Part shown: piece after piece, positions 1 through 8,127 of the stretch
Layout: each line of letters opens with the position of its first letter
Position numbering within the stretch: the stretch's first letter is position 1
Made by a program: the position numbers and the translations under genes
The notes under the pieces: model-generated
Databases searched by the model: none
What the model was told of the DNA's origin: nothing
The model's input: only the letters and a program-made list of their open reading frames with translations
Assembly (NCBI GenBank): GCA_033391075.1
Contig: JAWPMV010000001.1
Coordinates: forward strand, 5,270,001 to 5,334,000
Direction: 5' to 3'
Length of the DNA stretch: 64,000 bases
From: Bacteroidia bacterium
GTDB lineage: Bacteria > Bacteroidota > Bacteroidia > J057

Positions 1-223
1 ATTCATCAAACTCCTTGCTTCCCTTTAGGGCTTCAAGGGCAGTTTCCATAAAATTGAGAAAGATATCTGCTTCCAGGCTTTTCCAGGAACCATAGAAATT
101 GTAGATCTCGGCTTCCTCCATCTTCAGGCTTTTAGCAAAAAGAAGGACTGAGCCGGGACGCTCGTTATGCTCTTCTACATAAGATAAATAGGCCTTTTGA
201 ATCTTTTCTTTGCTTTTGTCCAT
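1..223 (-). CDS. TetR-type transcriptional regulator, N-terminal part (cut by window edge)
   Basis: Reading the minus strand from the ATG at 223 gives 74 codons with no stop before the window edge, so the gene continues to the left. The peptide starts MDKSKEKIQKAYLSYVEEHN and contains RPGSVLLFAKSLKMEEAEIY followed by NFYGSW. This is the helix-turn-helix layout of TetR/AcrR regulators in Bacteroidota: a first helix, the HTH, then a short 'FY..W' recognition-helix end. The ligand-binding domain is outside the window, so the effector and target genes cannot be inferred. There is no signal peptide, and a cytoplasmic DNA-binding repressor is expected. The family call rests on the HTH pattern only. 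Confidence 0.65.
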   Translation of the reverse strand, partial: MDKSKEKIQKAYLSYVEEHNERPGSVLLFAKSLKMEEAEIYNFYGSWKSLEADIFLNFMETALEALKGSKEFDE

Positions 224-765
224 TTCGCTAGCTGAATAAAGAAGTGTACAGTCTGAGTGAATTAGCCGAAATAGCCTCACTCATCCTTATTAGTAACGGA
301 TGTGAAAAGCCCAGTGTTCGGAAAAAACTGAAAAAATATTTCGTGCACTTCCAAGTGCCGAATTTATTACGCCCTCCCGAAAAAGGTCGTAAATAGCCAA
401 ATCATGAAATGCCCGAAAATCTGTATCTGAAAGTAAAGAATAAAGGATTCTTGTCTAGTTTTTTTGCTATTAATCCGAAAAGTCGTACAAATTTACCAAA
501 CCCTACATCAGCATTTTTATGCACATTTTCTCCCAAATATTAGCTATATTATGTGCGTGTTCAATCAAAAATGAAGTCTTACGAGCGTTTTGGTTCAATC
601 TTTGCAAAAAACGCAATACGCTTGTCAATCCAGAATCATAGAGCTTTAGCCTGTTTTGGCTCAACTCTCCTTCTATGTGAACGCTTGTAAGAATTCTACA
701 GGATTCCGCATGTTGGCTGATGCCCTTTCAGCTATTTTTGGGACATATTTGAATTCTTGCCCAAC
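224..765. other. intergenic region between the TetR-type gene and the MORN gene
   Basis: About 540 bases with no convincing gene on either strand. It is AT-rich. It holds a near-perfect 12-base inverted repeat (578-589 and 680-691, one mismatch) enclosing two near-identical 13-base direct copies (588-600 and 654-666). The MORN gene promoter lies at its right end. Confidence 0.5.
733..740 (+). promoter_or_regulatory. putative Bacteroidota -7 element of the MORN gene
   Basis: TATTTTTG matches the Bacteroidota primary-sigma -7 consensus TAnnTTTG exactly. A partial -33 element (TTG at 713-715) lies about 20 bases upstream. Transcription would start near 747, giving a short leader before the ATG at 766. 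This is a motif match only. Confidence 0.5.
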
Positions 766-1785
766 ATGATAATGAATAATATTTCCAAGATTACCTGCTT
801 CTTATTCACTATTACCAGCCTGTCTTTTATGCAGGCGCCCCTGTTGGCTCAGTGTATCAAAGGAGATTGTGACTCTGGGAAAGGTGTGTACTCATACCCA
901 AATGGGGATAACTATAAGGGGGAATGGCGCTCTGCCAAACGGCATGGTAGCGGTACATACAAGACTGCAAACGGGGCCTCTTATGAAGGGGAATGGAAAA
1001 ATGATGAACAACACGGCCAGGGAACCTATTCCTACACCAATGGAGATATCTATGTAGGAGAGTTTAAGAAAGGGAAGATGGACGGACTTGGGGCGTTTAC
1101 TTTTGCGGATGGAAGTGTGTACAAAGGAGAGTGGATAGAGGATAAGCAAAATGGTGAAGGAACCCTTACCTACCTCAATGGAACTGAGATCACAGGAATA
1201 TGGACAAATGGTGTGGTAGAAGGTACAGCTAAATACTTCTACTCGAACGGAGATGTATACGAAGGTGGTTTTTCCCGAAACAAAAGAAATGGTATCGGAA
1301 AAATGATCAACAATCGGGGAGACATCTATTCCGGAAACTGGGTCAATGGAAGAAAAGATGGTGAAGGAAGCATGGAGTTTTCTTCAGGCGTGGTCTACGA
1401 AGGCGAATGGCAGGACGGAAGAATGACCGGAACCGGAAAATTGACTACCCTCGCAGGCTCCATTTACGAAGGTGAATTTAAAAACGGACGTTATTTTGGA
1501 CACGGAAAACTCACTCATTCCAATGGTGATGTATATGAAGGAGAATGGCTAAATGGTCGCCGCCATGGAAAGGGAGTCTATGTATATAGCGATGGCAGCA
1601 GATATGAAGGAGAGTGGAATATGGACAAAAGACACGGGAAAGGCGTTTATGCCTATGCAGATGGCAAAGTATACGAGGGAGATTTCAATTCCGGCAGGAT
1701 GCACGGACAAGGGAAATTGACGAAAGAAAATGGGGAAGAACAGAAAGGTACTTTTGTCTATGGAAAATACAAAGCAAGTAATTAA
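766..1785 (+). CDS. secreted MORN-repeat protein (13 tandem repeats)
   Basis: The protein is almost entirely MORN repeats: after the signal peptide I count 13 consecutive 23-residue units of the form GxGxxxxxNGxxYxGEWxxGxxx. Units 5 and 13 are the most degenerate. The N-terminus (MNNISKITCFLFTITSLSF then ..LLAQ) is a Sec signal peptide, and the mature protein begins with the pattern C-x3-D-C before repeat 1. MORN repeats form an elongated beta-hairpin solenoid; in bacteria their partners are mostly unknown, so no precise role is proposed. A TTG at 757 is in frame, but the ATG at 766 or 772 is more likely given the -7 element at 733-740. The gene stands alone and ends in a strong hairpin terminator. 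Confidence 0.85.
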   Translation: MIMNNISKITCFLFTITSLSFMQAPLLAQCIKGDCDSGKGVYSYPNGDNYKGEWRSAKRHGSGTYKTANGASYEGEWKNDEQHGQGTYSYTNGDIYVGEFKKGKMDGLGAFTFADGSVYKGEWIEDKQNGEGTLTYLNGTEITGIWTNGVVEGTAKYFYSNGDVYEGGFSRNKRNGIGKMINNRGDIYSGNWVNGRKDGEGSMEFSSGVVYEGEWQDGRMTGTGKLTTLAGSIYEGEFKNGRYFGHGKLTHSNGDVYEGEWLNGRRHGKGVYVYSDGSRYEGEWNMDKRHGKGVYAYADGKVYEGDFNSGRMHGQGKLTKENGEEQKGTFVYGKYKASN

Positions 1786-1815
1786 ACTGAATAAATAGTA
1801 TTGCGTTGTGAACAA

Positions 1816-1847
1816 ATGGGTCAGATATTTATCTGACTCATTTTTTA
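1816..1847 (+). terminator. intrinsic terminator of the MORN gene
   Basis: A 12-base-pair stem (1816-1827 with 1830-1841, one G-U pair) is followed by a run of T from 1841. It lies 30 bases after the MORN stop codon. Confidence 0.8.
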
Positions 1848-1981
1848 TTAGCCTGATTTTTTTAACCCAAATCAGACAGCGTCAAGCCGTCAGTGAAGGG
1901 GCGATCTGAAGGCTTTAGACAAACAAACACAAGCATATTGGATTCCTTTTCATCTGCGGATAGACTATCAGGAATTTTTAC

Positions 1982-3322
1982 ATGCACTCAAATTTACGAT
2001 CCTATTTTAACAACCCCTTTCTTCTCCTTTTTTTAGTTTTCACCTCTTCATTGCAAGCCCAGCAATTTCGGCTATTGTTGTATACAGAAACCGGTGGCTA
2101 TAATCATGGCACCGAAGCAGTAACCAAAGTCCTACTGGATTCTTTGGGAACTGCTCATAGTTTCAGTGTGGACCTGGATAATACCGGAGACACCTTTACC
2201 GAGCTGGATTCCCTTCTAAATTATGAGATCATCCTTTGGGCCAATACATCCGGAGCCAATATTCTGGATTCTACCCAGCGCTCTCATTTTGAAAAGTACA
2301 TGGCTGCCGGAGGAAATATGATGGGCATTCATGCTGCTACAGATACTTATCGTCATTCCAGCGCCAATGGAGGCTGGACCGGACAATGGGATTATTATGC
2401 AGAAACCATTGGAGCCAGTGTACAGACCAGTCCCAATCACACCTGGAATCTCCACAGCAATTTTATGGACCATACCAGCAGCAGCACCGCCAATGATAAC
2501 CTGCCTGATCCCTGGGAGCATGCAGAAGAATATTATTATTGGGAAAATGGCTACTTCGACACCCTCAACAATCACGTATTACTCAAAGTCAGAACCACAG
2601 ATCGGGGAGGCAGTGTGAGCAGCTATGATTCTGCCAGAGCAGTATCCTGGGTAAAAGATGACATAGGTGGGGGAAAAGTATTTTACACTTCCTTGGGACA
2701 CAATCGTTCCAGCTATGAAAACGATCAGAATTTCAAGATACATCTCCGCGATGCCATTTTACTCCTCTCAGCAGCACCTCCACCAGTCCTGGGCGTAAAC
2801 TGGTCCAATCTTTCCCTGGAAAGAAGCCTGGAAGGTAATAGGCTGAATTGGACAGCAGAACTCACCGGAAGCGCAGGGAACTTCATGGTTGAGAGAAGAA
2901 GTGCCCTGGGATTTTGGGCAGAAGTCACTCAGATGGACATTCTCCCGGGCCAGAATCGTTACAGCTTCATCGACAAAGAAGGAGCCGAAGGAAATGTCTA
3001 CTATCGCATAGCCTTTATGGATCTGGAAGGAGAAATCAGCTATTCCCGCATTCTAAAGCTGGAATCTCTCCAGCCTTATACTGTTTTACTGGGGAATCCG
3101 GTTTTGAAAAAATTACAAGTAGCTGTTGAGCATAATGAACAAGGGCTTTTCCAATTGGAGATCATCAATTTGACGGGTGCAGAGGTCCTGAGAGATCAAT
3201 TTTTTAAGGAACAAGATCGCATCGAAATGCTTTATGATCTTGAGCATTTACCTTCAGGCATGTATTTGCTGAAAATCTCCTCAAAAGATTATAATTTCGC
3301 CCAAAGAATTTCGAAGATCTAG
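1982..3322 (+). CDS. ThuA-domain surface protein with T9SS-type C-terminal tail
   Basis: The 446-residue protein has a signal peptide (hydrophobic stretch ending ..SSLQAQ, about residues 12-27) and then a ThuA-like domain (about 28-265). That domain shows the class I glutamine amidotransferase-like fold pattern: RLLLYTETGGYNHG at the start, GGNMMGIHAATDTY in the middle, and GKVFYTSLGHNRSSY near the end. ThuA domains are linked to carbohydrate metabolism or binding in many Bacteroidota surface proteins, but the reaction is unproven. Residues about 270-365 form an FN3-like module (MVERRS, YYRIAFMDLEG) and the last 80 residues a beta-sandwich ending PSGMYLLKISS..AQRISKI, typical of T9SS sorting tails. 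The protein is probably delivered to the cell surface. The YkgJ-type gene follows after 26 bases. Confidence 0.85.
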   Translation: MHSNLRSYFNNPFLLLFLVFTSSLQAQQFRLLLYTETGGYNHGTEAVTKVLLDSLGTAHSFSVDLDNTGDTFTELDSLLNYEIILWANTSGANILDSTQRSHFEKYMAAGGNMMGIHAATDTYRHSSANGGWTGQWDYYAETIGASVQTSPNHTWNLHSNFMDHTSSSTANDNLPDPWEHAEEYYYWENGYFDTLNNHVLLKVRTTDRGGSVSSYDSARAVSWVKDDIGGGKVFYTSLGHNRSSYENDQNFKIHLRDAILLLSAAPPPVLGVNWSNLSLERSLEGNRLNWTAELTGSAGNFMVERRSALGFWAEVTQMDILPGQNRYSFIDKEGAEGNVYYRIAFMDLEGEISYSRILKLESLQPYTVLLGNPVLKKLQVAVEHNEQGLFQLEIINLTGAEVLRDQFFKEQDRIEMLYDLEHLPSGMYLLKISSKDYNFAQRISKI

Positions 3323-3348
3323 GGTCTGAATCAGGACTCACACTATAT

Positions 3349-3840
3349 ATGGAAGAAGAACTTGGCCAGGAACTCAGGCGGGCAAAGGATAAACGGGCAG
3401 AAACCCGAAAATTCTTTGCCCGCCTGAGAAAAAAGAAACCTAAGAAGCTCGATCAATACGTCAGTGAATTTCACGATGAGGTTTTTGAGGAAATCGATTG
3501 TCTGAGCTGCGCAAATTGTTGCAAGACGACCAGTCCGGTTTTTACGGATAGAGACATCGAACGCATCGCCAAACATTTGCGAATGAAGCCTTCTCAATTT
3601 GTTGAGGAGTATCTACACATGGATGAGGAAAGGGATTATGTATTAAATGTGGCGCCCTGTCCCTTTCTGCTCCCTGACAATTGCTGTATGATCTATGACG
3701 TGCGGCCAAAGGCATGTCGGGAATATCCACATACCAATCGAAAGAGATTTCATCAGGTATTAGGACTTACACTAAAAAATACTGAGATATGTCCGGCTAC
3801 GGCCAGGATTGTATCCAAATTGGCAGAAGTAAATTTCTAA
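3349..3840 (+). CDS. YkgJ-family cysteine cluster protein (putative metal-binding)
   Basis: A 163-residue cytoplasmic protein with a charged N-terminal helix (about 1-45) and then the YkgJ/CxxCxxCC cluster: CLSCANCC at 51-58, further cysteines in APCPFL and NCCMIYDVRP, then the hallmark KACREYPHT. The family is thought to bind zinc or an iron-sulfur cluster; no reaction is established. There is no signal peptide or membrane segment. It starts at an ATG 26 bases after the ThuA gene and may be cotranscribed with it. The last four bases overlap the stop of the convergent cysteine-rich small gene on the other strand. Confidence 0.85.
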   Translation: MEEELGQELRRAKDKRAETRKFFARLRKKKPKKLDQYVSEFHDEVFEEIDCLSCANCCKTTSPVFTDRDIERIAKHLRMKPSQFVEEYLHMDEERDYVLNVAPCPFLLPDNCCMIYDVRPKACREYPHTNRKRFHQVLGLTLKNTEICPATARIVSKLAEVNF

Positions 3841-4010
3841 TCTTTTTTCTCTATGATTTCATAGCCAGGACAGCGGAGTACCGGTTGAGGGGGATATTTG
3901 CGGTACCTGGGATCTTCCTTGCTTTTATCGCAGAGGTAAAAGACGCTTCCCCGCTTATTGCGGATTTCGCGCTTGTTTTTGCAAGAAAGACAGAGGGAGC
4001 TGCTAAACAT
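3837..4010 (-). CDS. 57-residue cysteine-rich small protein
   Basis: Read on the minus strand from the ATG at 4010, this frame gives 57 residues and ends at a TAG at 3839-3837. The peptide has two cysteine pairs: C7-x2-C10 (CLSCKNKREI) and C27...C47, with the segments GSVFYLCDKS, DPRYRKYPPQP and RCPGYEI. The spacing suggests a small zinc ribbon. The codon pattern and ordered Cys, Pro and Arg residues look like a real gene, and I recall similar short unnamed proteins in Bacteroidota, though I cannot confirm this here. It lies tail-to-tail with the YkgJ-type gene and overlaps it by four bases. No signal peptide is present. Function is unknown. Confidence 0.65.
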   Translation of the reverse strand: MFSSSLCLSCKNKREIRNKRGSVFYLCDKSKEDPRYRKYPPQPVLRCPGYEIIEKKD

Positions 4011-4069
4011 GCCGCAAATATCGGGATTTTGCTATAAAAAAAGGTCCCTTCCTTGAAATAAAAAAGGTC

Positions 4070-4096
4070 GTGTCACCCTGAACGAAGTAAAGGGTC
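4070..4096. repeat. short palindromic repeat, 'caccctgaacgaag..agggt' type
   Basis: A short imperfect palindrome (accct at 4075-4079 and agggt at 4091-4095 around gaacgaagtaa). Sequences of this form occur as dispersed intergenic palindromes in many bacterial genomes. It sits just left of the REP-like element at 4143-4215. Confidence 0.45.
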
Positions 4097-4142
4097 TACA
4101 TCCTATTTCAGCAGCTTTCCCCACTCACAAAAAAAGACAATC

Positions 4143-4215
4143 TGTCATCCCGGAATCTCTAGTTCCCAAAATGCTTGCAAGAGATCCCGGCTCTAGAATT
4201 AAGGCCGGGATGACA
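4143..4215. repeat. REP-like palindromic element with TGTCATCCCGG ends
   Basis: A 73-base element bounded by perfect 11-base inverted ends (TGTCATCCCGG at 4143-4153, CCGGGATGACA at 4205-4215), with further internal complementarity (agatcccggctct near 4182-4194). It lies just downstream of the minus-strand LuxE-like gene, where the fold could also help stop transcription. An element with nearly the same ends occurs at 38577-38700. Confidence 0.65.
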
Positions 4216-4256
4216 ATTTATAATTATGAGAAACAGGCTTTCACATTCCCCTAAAC

Positions 4257-5225
4257 CTACTCATACATCAAACTACAGCCCCGTATCTCGGCCGTATCCA
4301 AACGCCCCAGCACCTCAAAACTCCCATCCTCATGTATCCTGCCAATATCATCTGTAGCGATAAAAGCACAAGAATGAATATTAGCCAGGTCAATGATATG
4401 CAGCCTCCCCGAAATGCCTGCTTTTTGGATAAGGCGGTTTAGGTGAATGTCCGAAACAAATACCTGCATACTGGGAGCTGTGCGAAAGCGGCCACTTTCC
4501 ACTGTATATGCCTGACTCATCAATTCAGTCATCCCGTATTCTGAACAGATCCTTTCTAGCCCTAATCCTTCCTTTAAATGCGCATGTAATTCCTCTCGAA
4601 TCATTTCCTTTTTCCTCCCTTTCATCCCACCTGTCTCCATTACAATCGTATCAGCTGGTAAGGTGATTTTTTCCTTATCCACAAAATCCAGTAAAGCATA
4701 AGCCACCCCGATCAGAATGATCCTTTCGCCTGCATCTATTGCTTCATAAATAGCCTTTCTCAGCTCCGCGAAATTATAGAGATAAAAACCACTGCCCGGC
4801 AGTCCAAAATGATCGATCCAGTTTTTTACCATATGAACCAAAGAGGAGCTACCTCTCTCCAGATAGGAAGGCAACAAAGCCAGAATCTTGTATTCCCCTT
4901 CCGCAAAAAAATGATGAAAGCCCTGAAGGCTGATTTGGTCATATAAGGAAACATCCTTCACAAAATGTCTCGAAGGAGTTTGGCCACTAGTTCCACTGCT
5001 TTTGAAGATCATTTCCTCCTGCCAATCCCCCGCTTTCATCTCAAAATGCTTGAAAAATTCAATCGGAATGGATTGCCGTTCCTCCCTACCCAACCTTTTA
5101 CAGTAATCCCGTATAACCATATTCTGGTCTAATTGATAGCGCCATAATTCCTCAGACTTCTGCTCAAAGTCAAAGGTTCCGGACAGGAGAATTTTCGCAA
5201 AGGAGTCGGGATCAAATGTATTCAT
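4257..5225 (-). CDS. LuxE-like acyl-protein synthetase / AMP-forming acyl-activating enzyme
   Basis: The 322 residues match the LuxE/acyl-protein synthetase branch of the adenylate-forming enzymes. The phosphate-binding loop is SSGTSG at 76-81, followed by a METGGMKGR motif near residue 200, SEYGMTELMSQAY near 230-240 (the A5-like adenylate motif) and a C-terminal DDIGR motif. LuxE activates fatty acids with ATP and transfers them to an enzyme cysteine; stand-alone relatives probably activate a carboxylic acid. No luxCDAB genes are nearby, so bioluminescence is not implied. The protein is soluble with no signal peptide. It stands alone between two plus-strand genes. The natural substrate cannot be read from the sequence. 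Confidence 0.8.
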   Translation of the reverse strand: MNTFDPDSFAKILLSGTFDFEQKSEELWRYQLDQNMVIRDYCKRLGREERQSIPIEFFKHFEMKAGDWQEEMIFKSSGTSGQTPSRHFVKDVSLYDQISLQGFHHFFAEGEYKILALLPSYLERGSSSLVHMVKNWIDHFGLPGSGFYLYNFAELRKAIYEAIDAGERIILIGVAYALLDFVDKEKITLPADTIVMETGGMKGRKKEMIREELHAHLKEGLGLERICSEYGMTELMSQAYTVESGRFRTAPSMQVFVSDIHLNRLIQKAGISGRLHIIDLANIHSCAFIATDDIGRIHEDGSFEVLGRLDTAEIRGCSLMYE

Positions 5226-5399
5226 AACCCTTTTCGTATTTTGGGGTTAATAGATAAGGTACTAACTTCAGACCTAAGATAAATCCAGTACAAATCTTAT
5301 TTGCTAACAAAGCCTTTTATTCAGCAGCCTTCACATTTATCGTCCTGTTGAACAATCTGTCCATTAGCATGTTTTACAAATTCAACAAAGATTTCTTTA

Positions 5400-6929
5400 A
5401 TGCCTGATTTTTCATCGCTTACAAAGATAAAAACCCTCGGCGAACTTAGAGCCAGCTCATATACCCCAAAAAGTGTTAAAGACGAACTTAGAGAGAACCT
5501 GATTCAGAAAATGAAATCAGGTGAAACTATTTTCAAGGGGATTCTTGGCTATGAGGAAACCGTAATACCCGATATACAAAGAGCCATCCTTTCCCGACAC
5601 AACATCATTTTACTGGGACTAAGAGGACAGGCCAAAACACGGATCGCCAGACAAATGCTCGATCTTCTGGACGAATACATTCCTATCGTTCAAGGATCGG
5701 AGGTACGAGATGATCCTTTTCAACCGATTTCTCGTTATGCGCGTGATCTTATCGCTGAGCAAGGCGACGATACCCCTGTAGAGTGGGTACATAGAGATAC
5801 GCGTTATGCAGAAAAACTGGCGACACCTGATGTAACGGTTGCCGATTTGATTGGAGATGTTGATCCGATCAAAGCTGCGACCTTGAAGTTGCCTTATTCT
5901 GATGAAAGGGTCATCCACTTTGGATTGATTCCTCGTTCGCATAGAGGCCTTTTCACCATCAATGAATTGCCGGATCTTCAGCCTCGTATTCAGGTAGCAC
6001 TTTTCAATATTTTGCAGGAAAGTGATATTCAGATCAGAGGTTTCCAATTGCGTTTCCCTTTGGATGTACAATTTGTCTTCACCGCCAATCCGGAAGATTA
6101 CACCAATAGAGGTAGCATCGTTACTCCTTTGAAAGACCGGATCGAAAGCCAGATTCTAACTCATTATCCAAAATCCCTCGACCTTTCTTTAGCTATTACA
6201 CAGCAGGAAGCTCGTTTGGCTGAAGCCCAAAGAGAAAGGGTAGAAATTGCACCGATTTGTGCCAAATTGGTAGAACAGGTAGCGATTGAAGCCAGAGAAA
6301 GTGAGTATGTAGATGAAAAAAGCGGGGTATCTGCCCGTCTGACCATTTCGGCTTACGAAAACCTGAATTCAGCGGTGGAAAGGAGAAGCATTCTCAATGG
6401 GGAAGACAAAGGCTATAGCCGTATTTCGGACCTCATGGGAGTAATTCCTGCTATTACGGGAAAGATAGAATTGGTGTATGAAGGAGAACAGGAAGGGCCA
6501 GCCATTGTAGCTTCCAAGCTTATCAGCAAGGCCATCAGGTCTGCCTTTGTAGACTATTTCCCCAATCCGGAAAAGCTCAAAAGAAATGCCCCAGAAAATC
6601 CGTATCGCGAGATTACCCAGTGGTTTGGACGTGGTCATGTGGTTGATCTGATGAACAATAGTTCAGAAAAGGAATTCAGGAAAGACCTCGACGGTATTCC
6701 TGGCCTGGATAAACTGGTCAAGGACTATCACCCCAAAGCCAGTGGTGAAGAAAAATATCTCCTGATGGAATTTGTCCTTCACGGACTTGCAGAATATTCC
6801 TTACTCAGCAAACAAGGCCTGGAATCCGGCCTTCAGTTCAAGGACCTCCTCAGCGGCATGCTCAACATCGATGATTTCGGAGTTGATGATGACGATGATG
6901 ATTATGGAGGGTATTATGAGAAAGGATAG
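5400..6929 (+). CDS. MoxR/ChlI-type AAA+ ATPase
   Basis: A 509-residue AAA+ protein of the magnesium-chelatase/MoxR clade. The P-loop GLRGQAKT spans 73-80, with Ala before Lys as in MoxR/RavA proteins. The Walker B region is GLFTINELPDL at 183-193, with Asn where most AAA+ proteins have Asp, and sensor 1 is FTANPEDYTNRG near 227-238. The C-terminus is a helical lid and ends in a strongly acidic stretch (VDDDDDDYGG). MoxR-type ATPases usually remodel metalloenzymes or surface complexes with a von Willebrand factor A partner, but none is encoded beside this gene. It is often auto-annotated as a 'sigma-54-interacting' regulator; I see no DNA-binding domain. Cytoplasmic. The client is unknown. 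Confidence 0.85.
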   Translation: MPDFSSLTKIKTLGELRASSYTPKSVKDELRENLIQKMKSGETIFKGILGYEETVIPDIQRAILSRHNIILLGLRGQAKTRIARQMLDLLDEYIPIVQGSEVRDDPFQPISRYARDLIAEQGDDTPVEWVHRDTRYAEKLATPDVTVADLIGDVDPIKAATLKLPYSDERVIHFGLIPRSHRGLFTINELPDLQPRIQVALFNILQESDIQIRGFQLRFPLDVQFVFTANPEDYTNRGSIVTPLKDRIESQILTHYPKSLDLSLAITQQEARLAEAQRERVEIAPICAKLVEQVAIEARESEYVDEKSGVSARLTISAYENLNSAVERRSILNGEDKGYSRISDLMGVIPAITGKIELVYEGEQEGPAIVASKLISKAIRSAFVDYFPNPEKLKRNAPENPYREITQWFGRGHVVDLMNNSSEKEFRKDLDGIPGLDKLVKDYHPKASGEEKYLLMEFVLHGLAEYSLLSKQGLESGLQFKDLLSGMLNIDDFGVDDDDDDYGGYYEKG

Positions 6930-6950
6930 CAGGGAGTTGAAGTAAGATTA

Positions 6951-7023
6951 AAGAACAAGGAATGGAGAAGTAAGAAGGGATTAGTTAAACTTCCTCAATC
7001 TCCATTCCTTGTTCCTTGTTCTT
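6951..7023. repeat. intergenic hairpin with tandem 'ccttgtt' arm
   Basis: The left arm (6951-6967) is the exact reverse complement of the right arm (7000-7023) once a second tandem copy of the heptamer ccttgtt in the right arm is skipped. It lies between the convergent AAA+ and creatininase-family genes. There is no T-run typical of a terminator. Confidence 0.6.
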
Positions 7024-7040
7024 CATTCCATTAAGAAAGC

Positions 7041-7092
7041 GTGTTGGCGTGTTGGAGTAATTTTTTTCCAGAACACTAGAACACTACAACAC
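7041..7092. repeat. intergenic hairpin with tandem 8-mer arms
   Basis: The left arm repeats gtgttggc/gtgttgga (7041-7056) and the right arm repeats gaacacta/gaacacta/caacac (7071-7092). The two arms are partly complementary. It directly follows the hairpin at 6951-7023. Confidence 0.5.
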
Positions 7093-7112
7093 CTCTTCTC
7101 TCATTTCATCCC

Positions 7113-7889
7113 TCAAACATAGAAATCTTTGGGATCGGTCTTGCAAAACTCCAACAGAAAGTCGGTAATATTTGCCATACAGTGTTCCAGCCATTTCTGA
7201 CCTTTATCTACGCTGGCCTGATAGGGATTTCCCACTCCAGTATCCTTGGTTACGGATGTCCACTTTCTTTGGGAATAGACCCAACCTTCCTGAAAAGCCT
7301 TAAAGCGAAATTTCTTAGCGGCTCCATCTCCTGCTTCTGAAAGATTCTTTACCAATTGAGGAGCAATGGTCATCATGACACTGGTCTCCATTTCGCCTGC
7401 ATGATCGGGCTTATGCTCGAAAAAGTTTTGCCAATCTCCGCCCGACTGAAACCAGTTGAGGCCACAAATGAAGAGATCCGGATAAATGGGATAAAGTTCA
7501 CGGATCATATTCTTAAAATTATTAGCTCCATGTCCATTAAAGATCATGAGTTTTTTGATCCCGGCCTCCCGCACAGCCTCAGCAACATCCTTTAGCACGG
7601 CATACTGCGTGCTGGGATTCATATTGATACAAAGTTTCACATCCAGTTGGCCGGTATTTATGCCAAAGGGAACACAGGGCAATAAAATGGGTTTAGATCC
7701 GGCTTCCCAGACACGTTTGCACACTTCATACATAATGTGATCGGCCTGTATATTATCTGTAGCATAGGGCAGGTGATAATTATGGGCTTCGGTGGCACCC
7801 CAGGGAAGGATCGCAACATCAAAATCTGTATCCTTTACTTCTTTCCAGCTAGTTTCGGCAAGGATATAAGGTCGGGCTGAGTAATTCAT
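7113..7889 (-). CDS. creatininase-family amidohydrolase
   Basis: 258 residues matching the creatininase superfamily: PWGATEAHNYHLPYATD carries the metal-binding Glu34, His36 and Asp45, NGHGANN carries His120, and DHAGEMETS (162-170) supplies a further acidic ligand. The family binds a dinuclear metal centre and hydrolyses cyclic or linear amides (creatinine, or formamides in riboflavin and F420 pathways, and mycofactocin maturation). The residue after His120 differs from true creatininase (GHGAN rather than GHYEN), so creatinine is not an assured substrate. It is cytoplasmic and transcribed divergently from the GH42-like gene. No pathway neighbours narrow the role. Confidence 0.85.
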   Translation of the reverse strand: MNYSARPYILAETSWKEVKDTDFDVAILPWGATEAHNYHLPYATDNIQADHIMYEVCKRVWEAGSKPILLPCVPFGINTGQLDVKLCINMNPSTQYAVLKDVAEAVREAGIKKLMIFNGHGANNFKNMIRELYPIYPDLFICGLNWFQSGGDWQNFFEHKPDHAGEMETSVMMTIAPQLVKNLSEAGDGAAKKFRFKAFQEGWVYSQRKWTSVTKDTGVGNPYQASVDKGQKWLEHCMANITDFLLEFCKTDPKDFYV

Positions 7890-8127
7890 GTAGGTAATAT
7901 TGGCAATAAAGGCTAATGATTCGGAGCCTTAAATTGTAAATTTTGTTTGATTTTTTTGAGTGAAAGAGCAAAAAGGCGATTCTATTCGGGCTTTCAAACT
8001 AATTAGGTAGCACTGCATACCATTGGGGAGGCAAGTTATTCCTAACAGACAATTAGCTTCTTTTTGCTCTCTACATGTTCGTAGATTGGGATATTCTTTG
8101 ATAATTCTTTTACTAGAAAAGTTTCTT

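Noticed and set aside
3789-4037. 82-codon plus-strand frame after the YkgJ-type gene
   Set aside because: It lies over the cysteine-rich small gene on the other strand, which has the better protein signature.
5952-5990. Asn instead of Asp in the Walker B motif (TINELPDL) as a sign of an inactive ATPase
   Set aside because: The NELPDL wording looks like a fixed feature of this subgroup in Bacteroidota as far as I recall, so I do not treat it as a defect.
5400-6929. Possible sigma-54-dependent regulator
   Set aside because: The AAA+ domain is of the MoxR/ChlI type; there is no GAFTGA loop and no DNA-binding helix-turn-helix.
7041-7092. CRISPR-like repeat array
   Set aside because: The repeated units are only 7-8 bases, have no spacers of constant length and no cas genes are near; it is a hairpin with repetitive arms.
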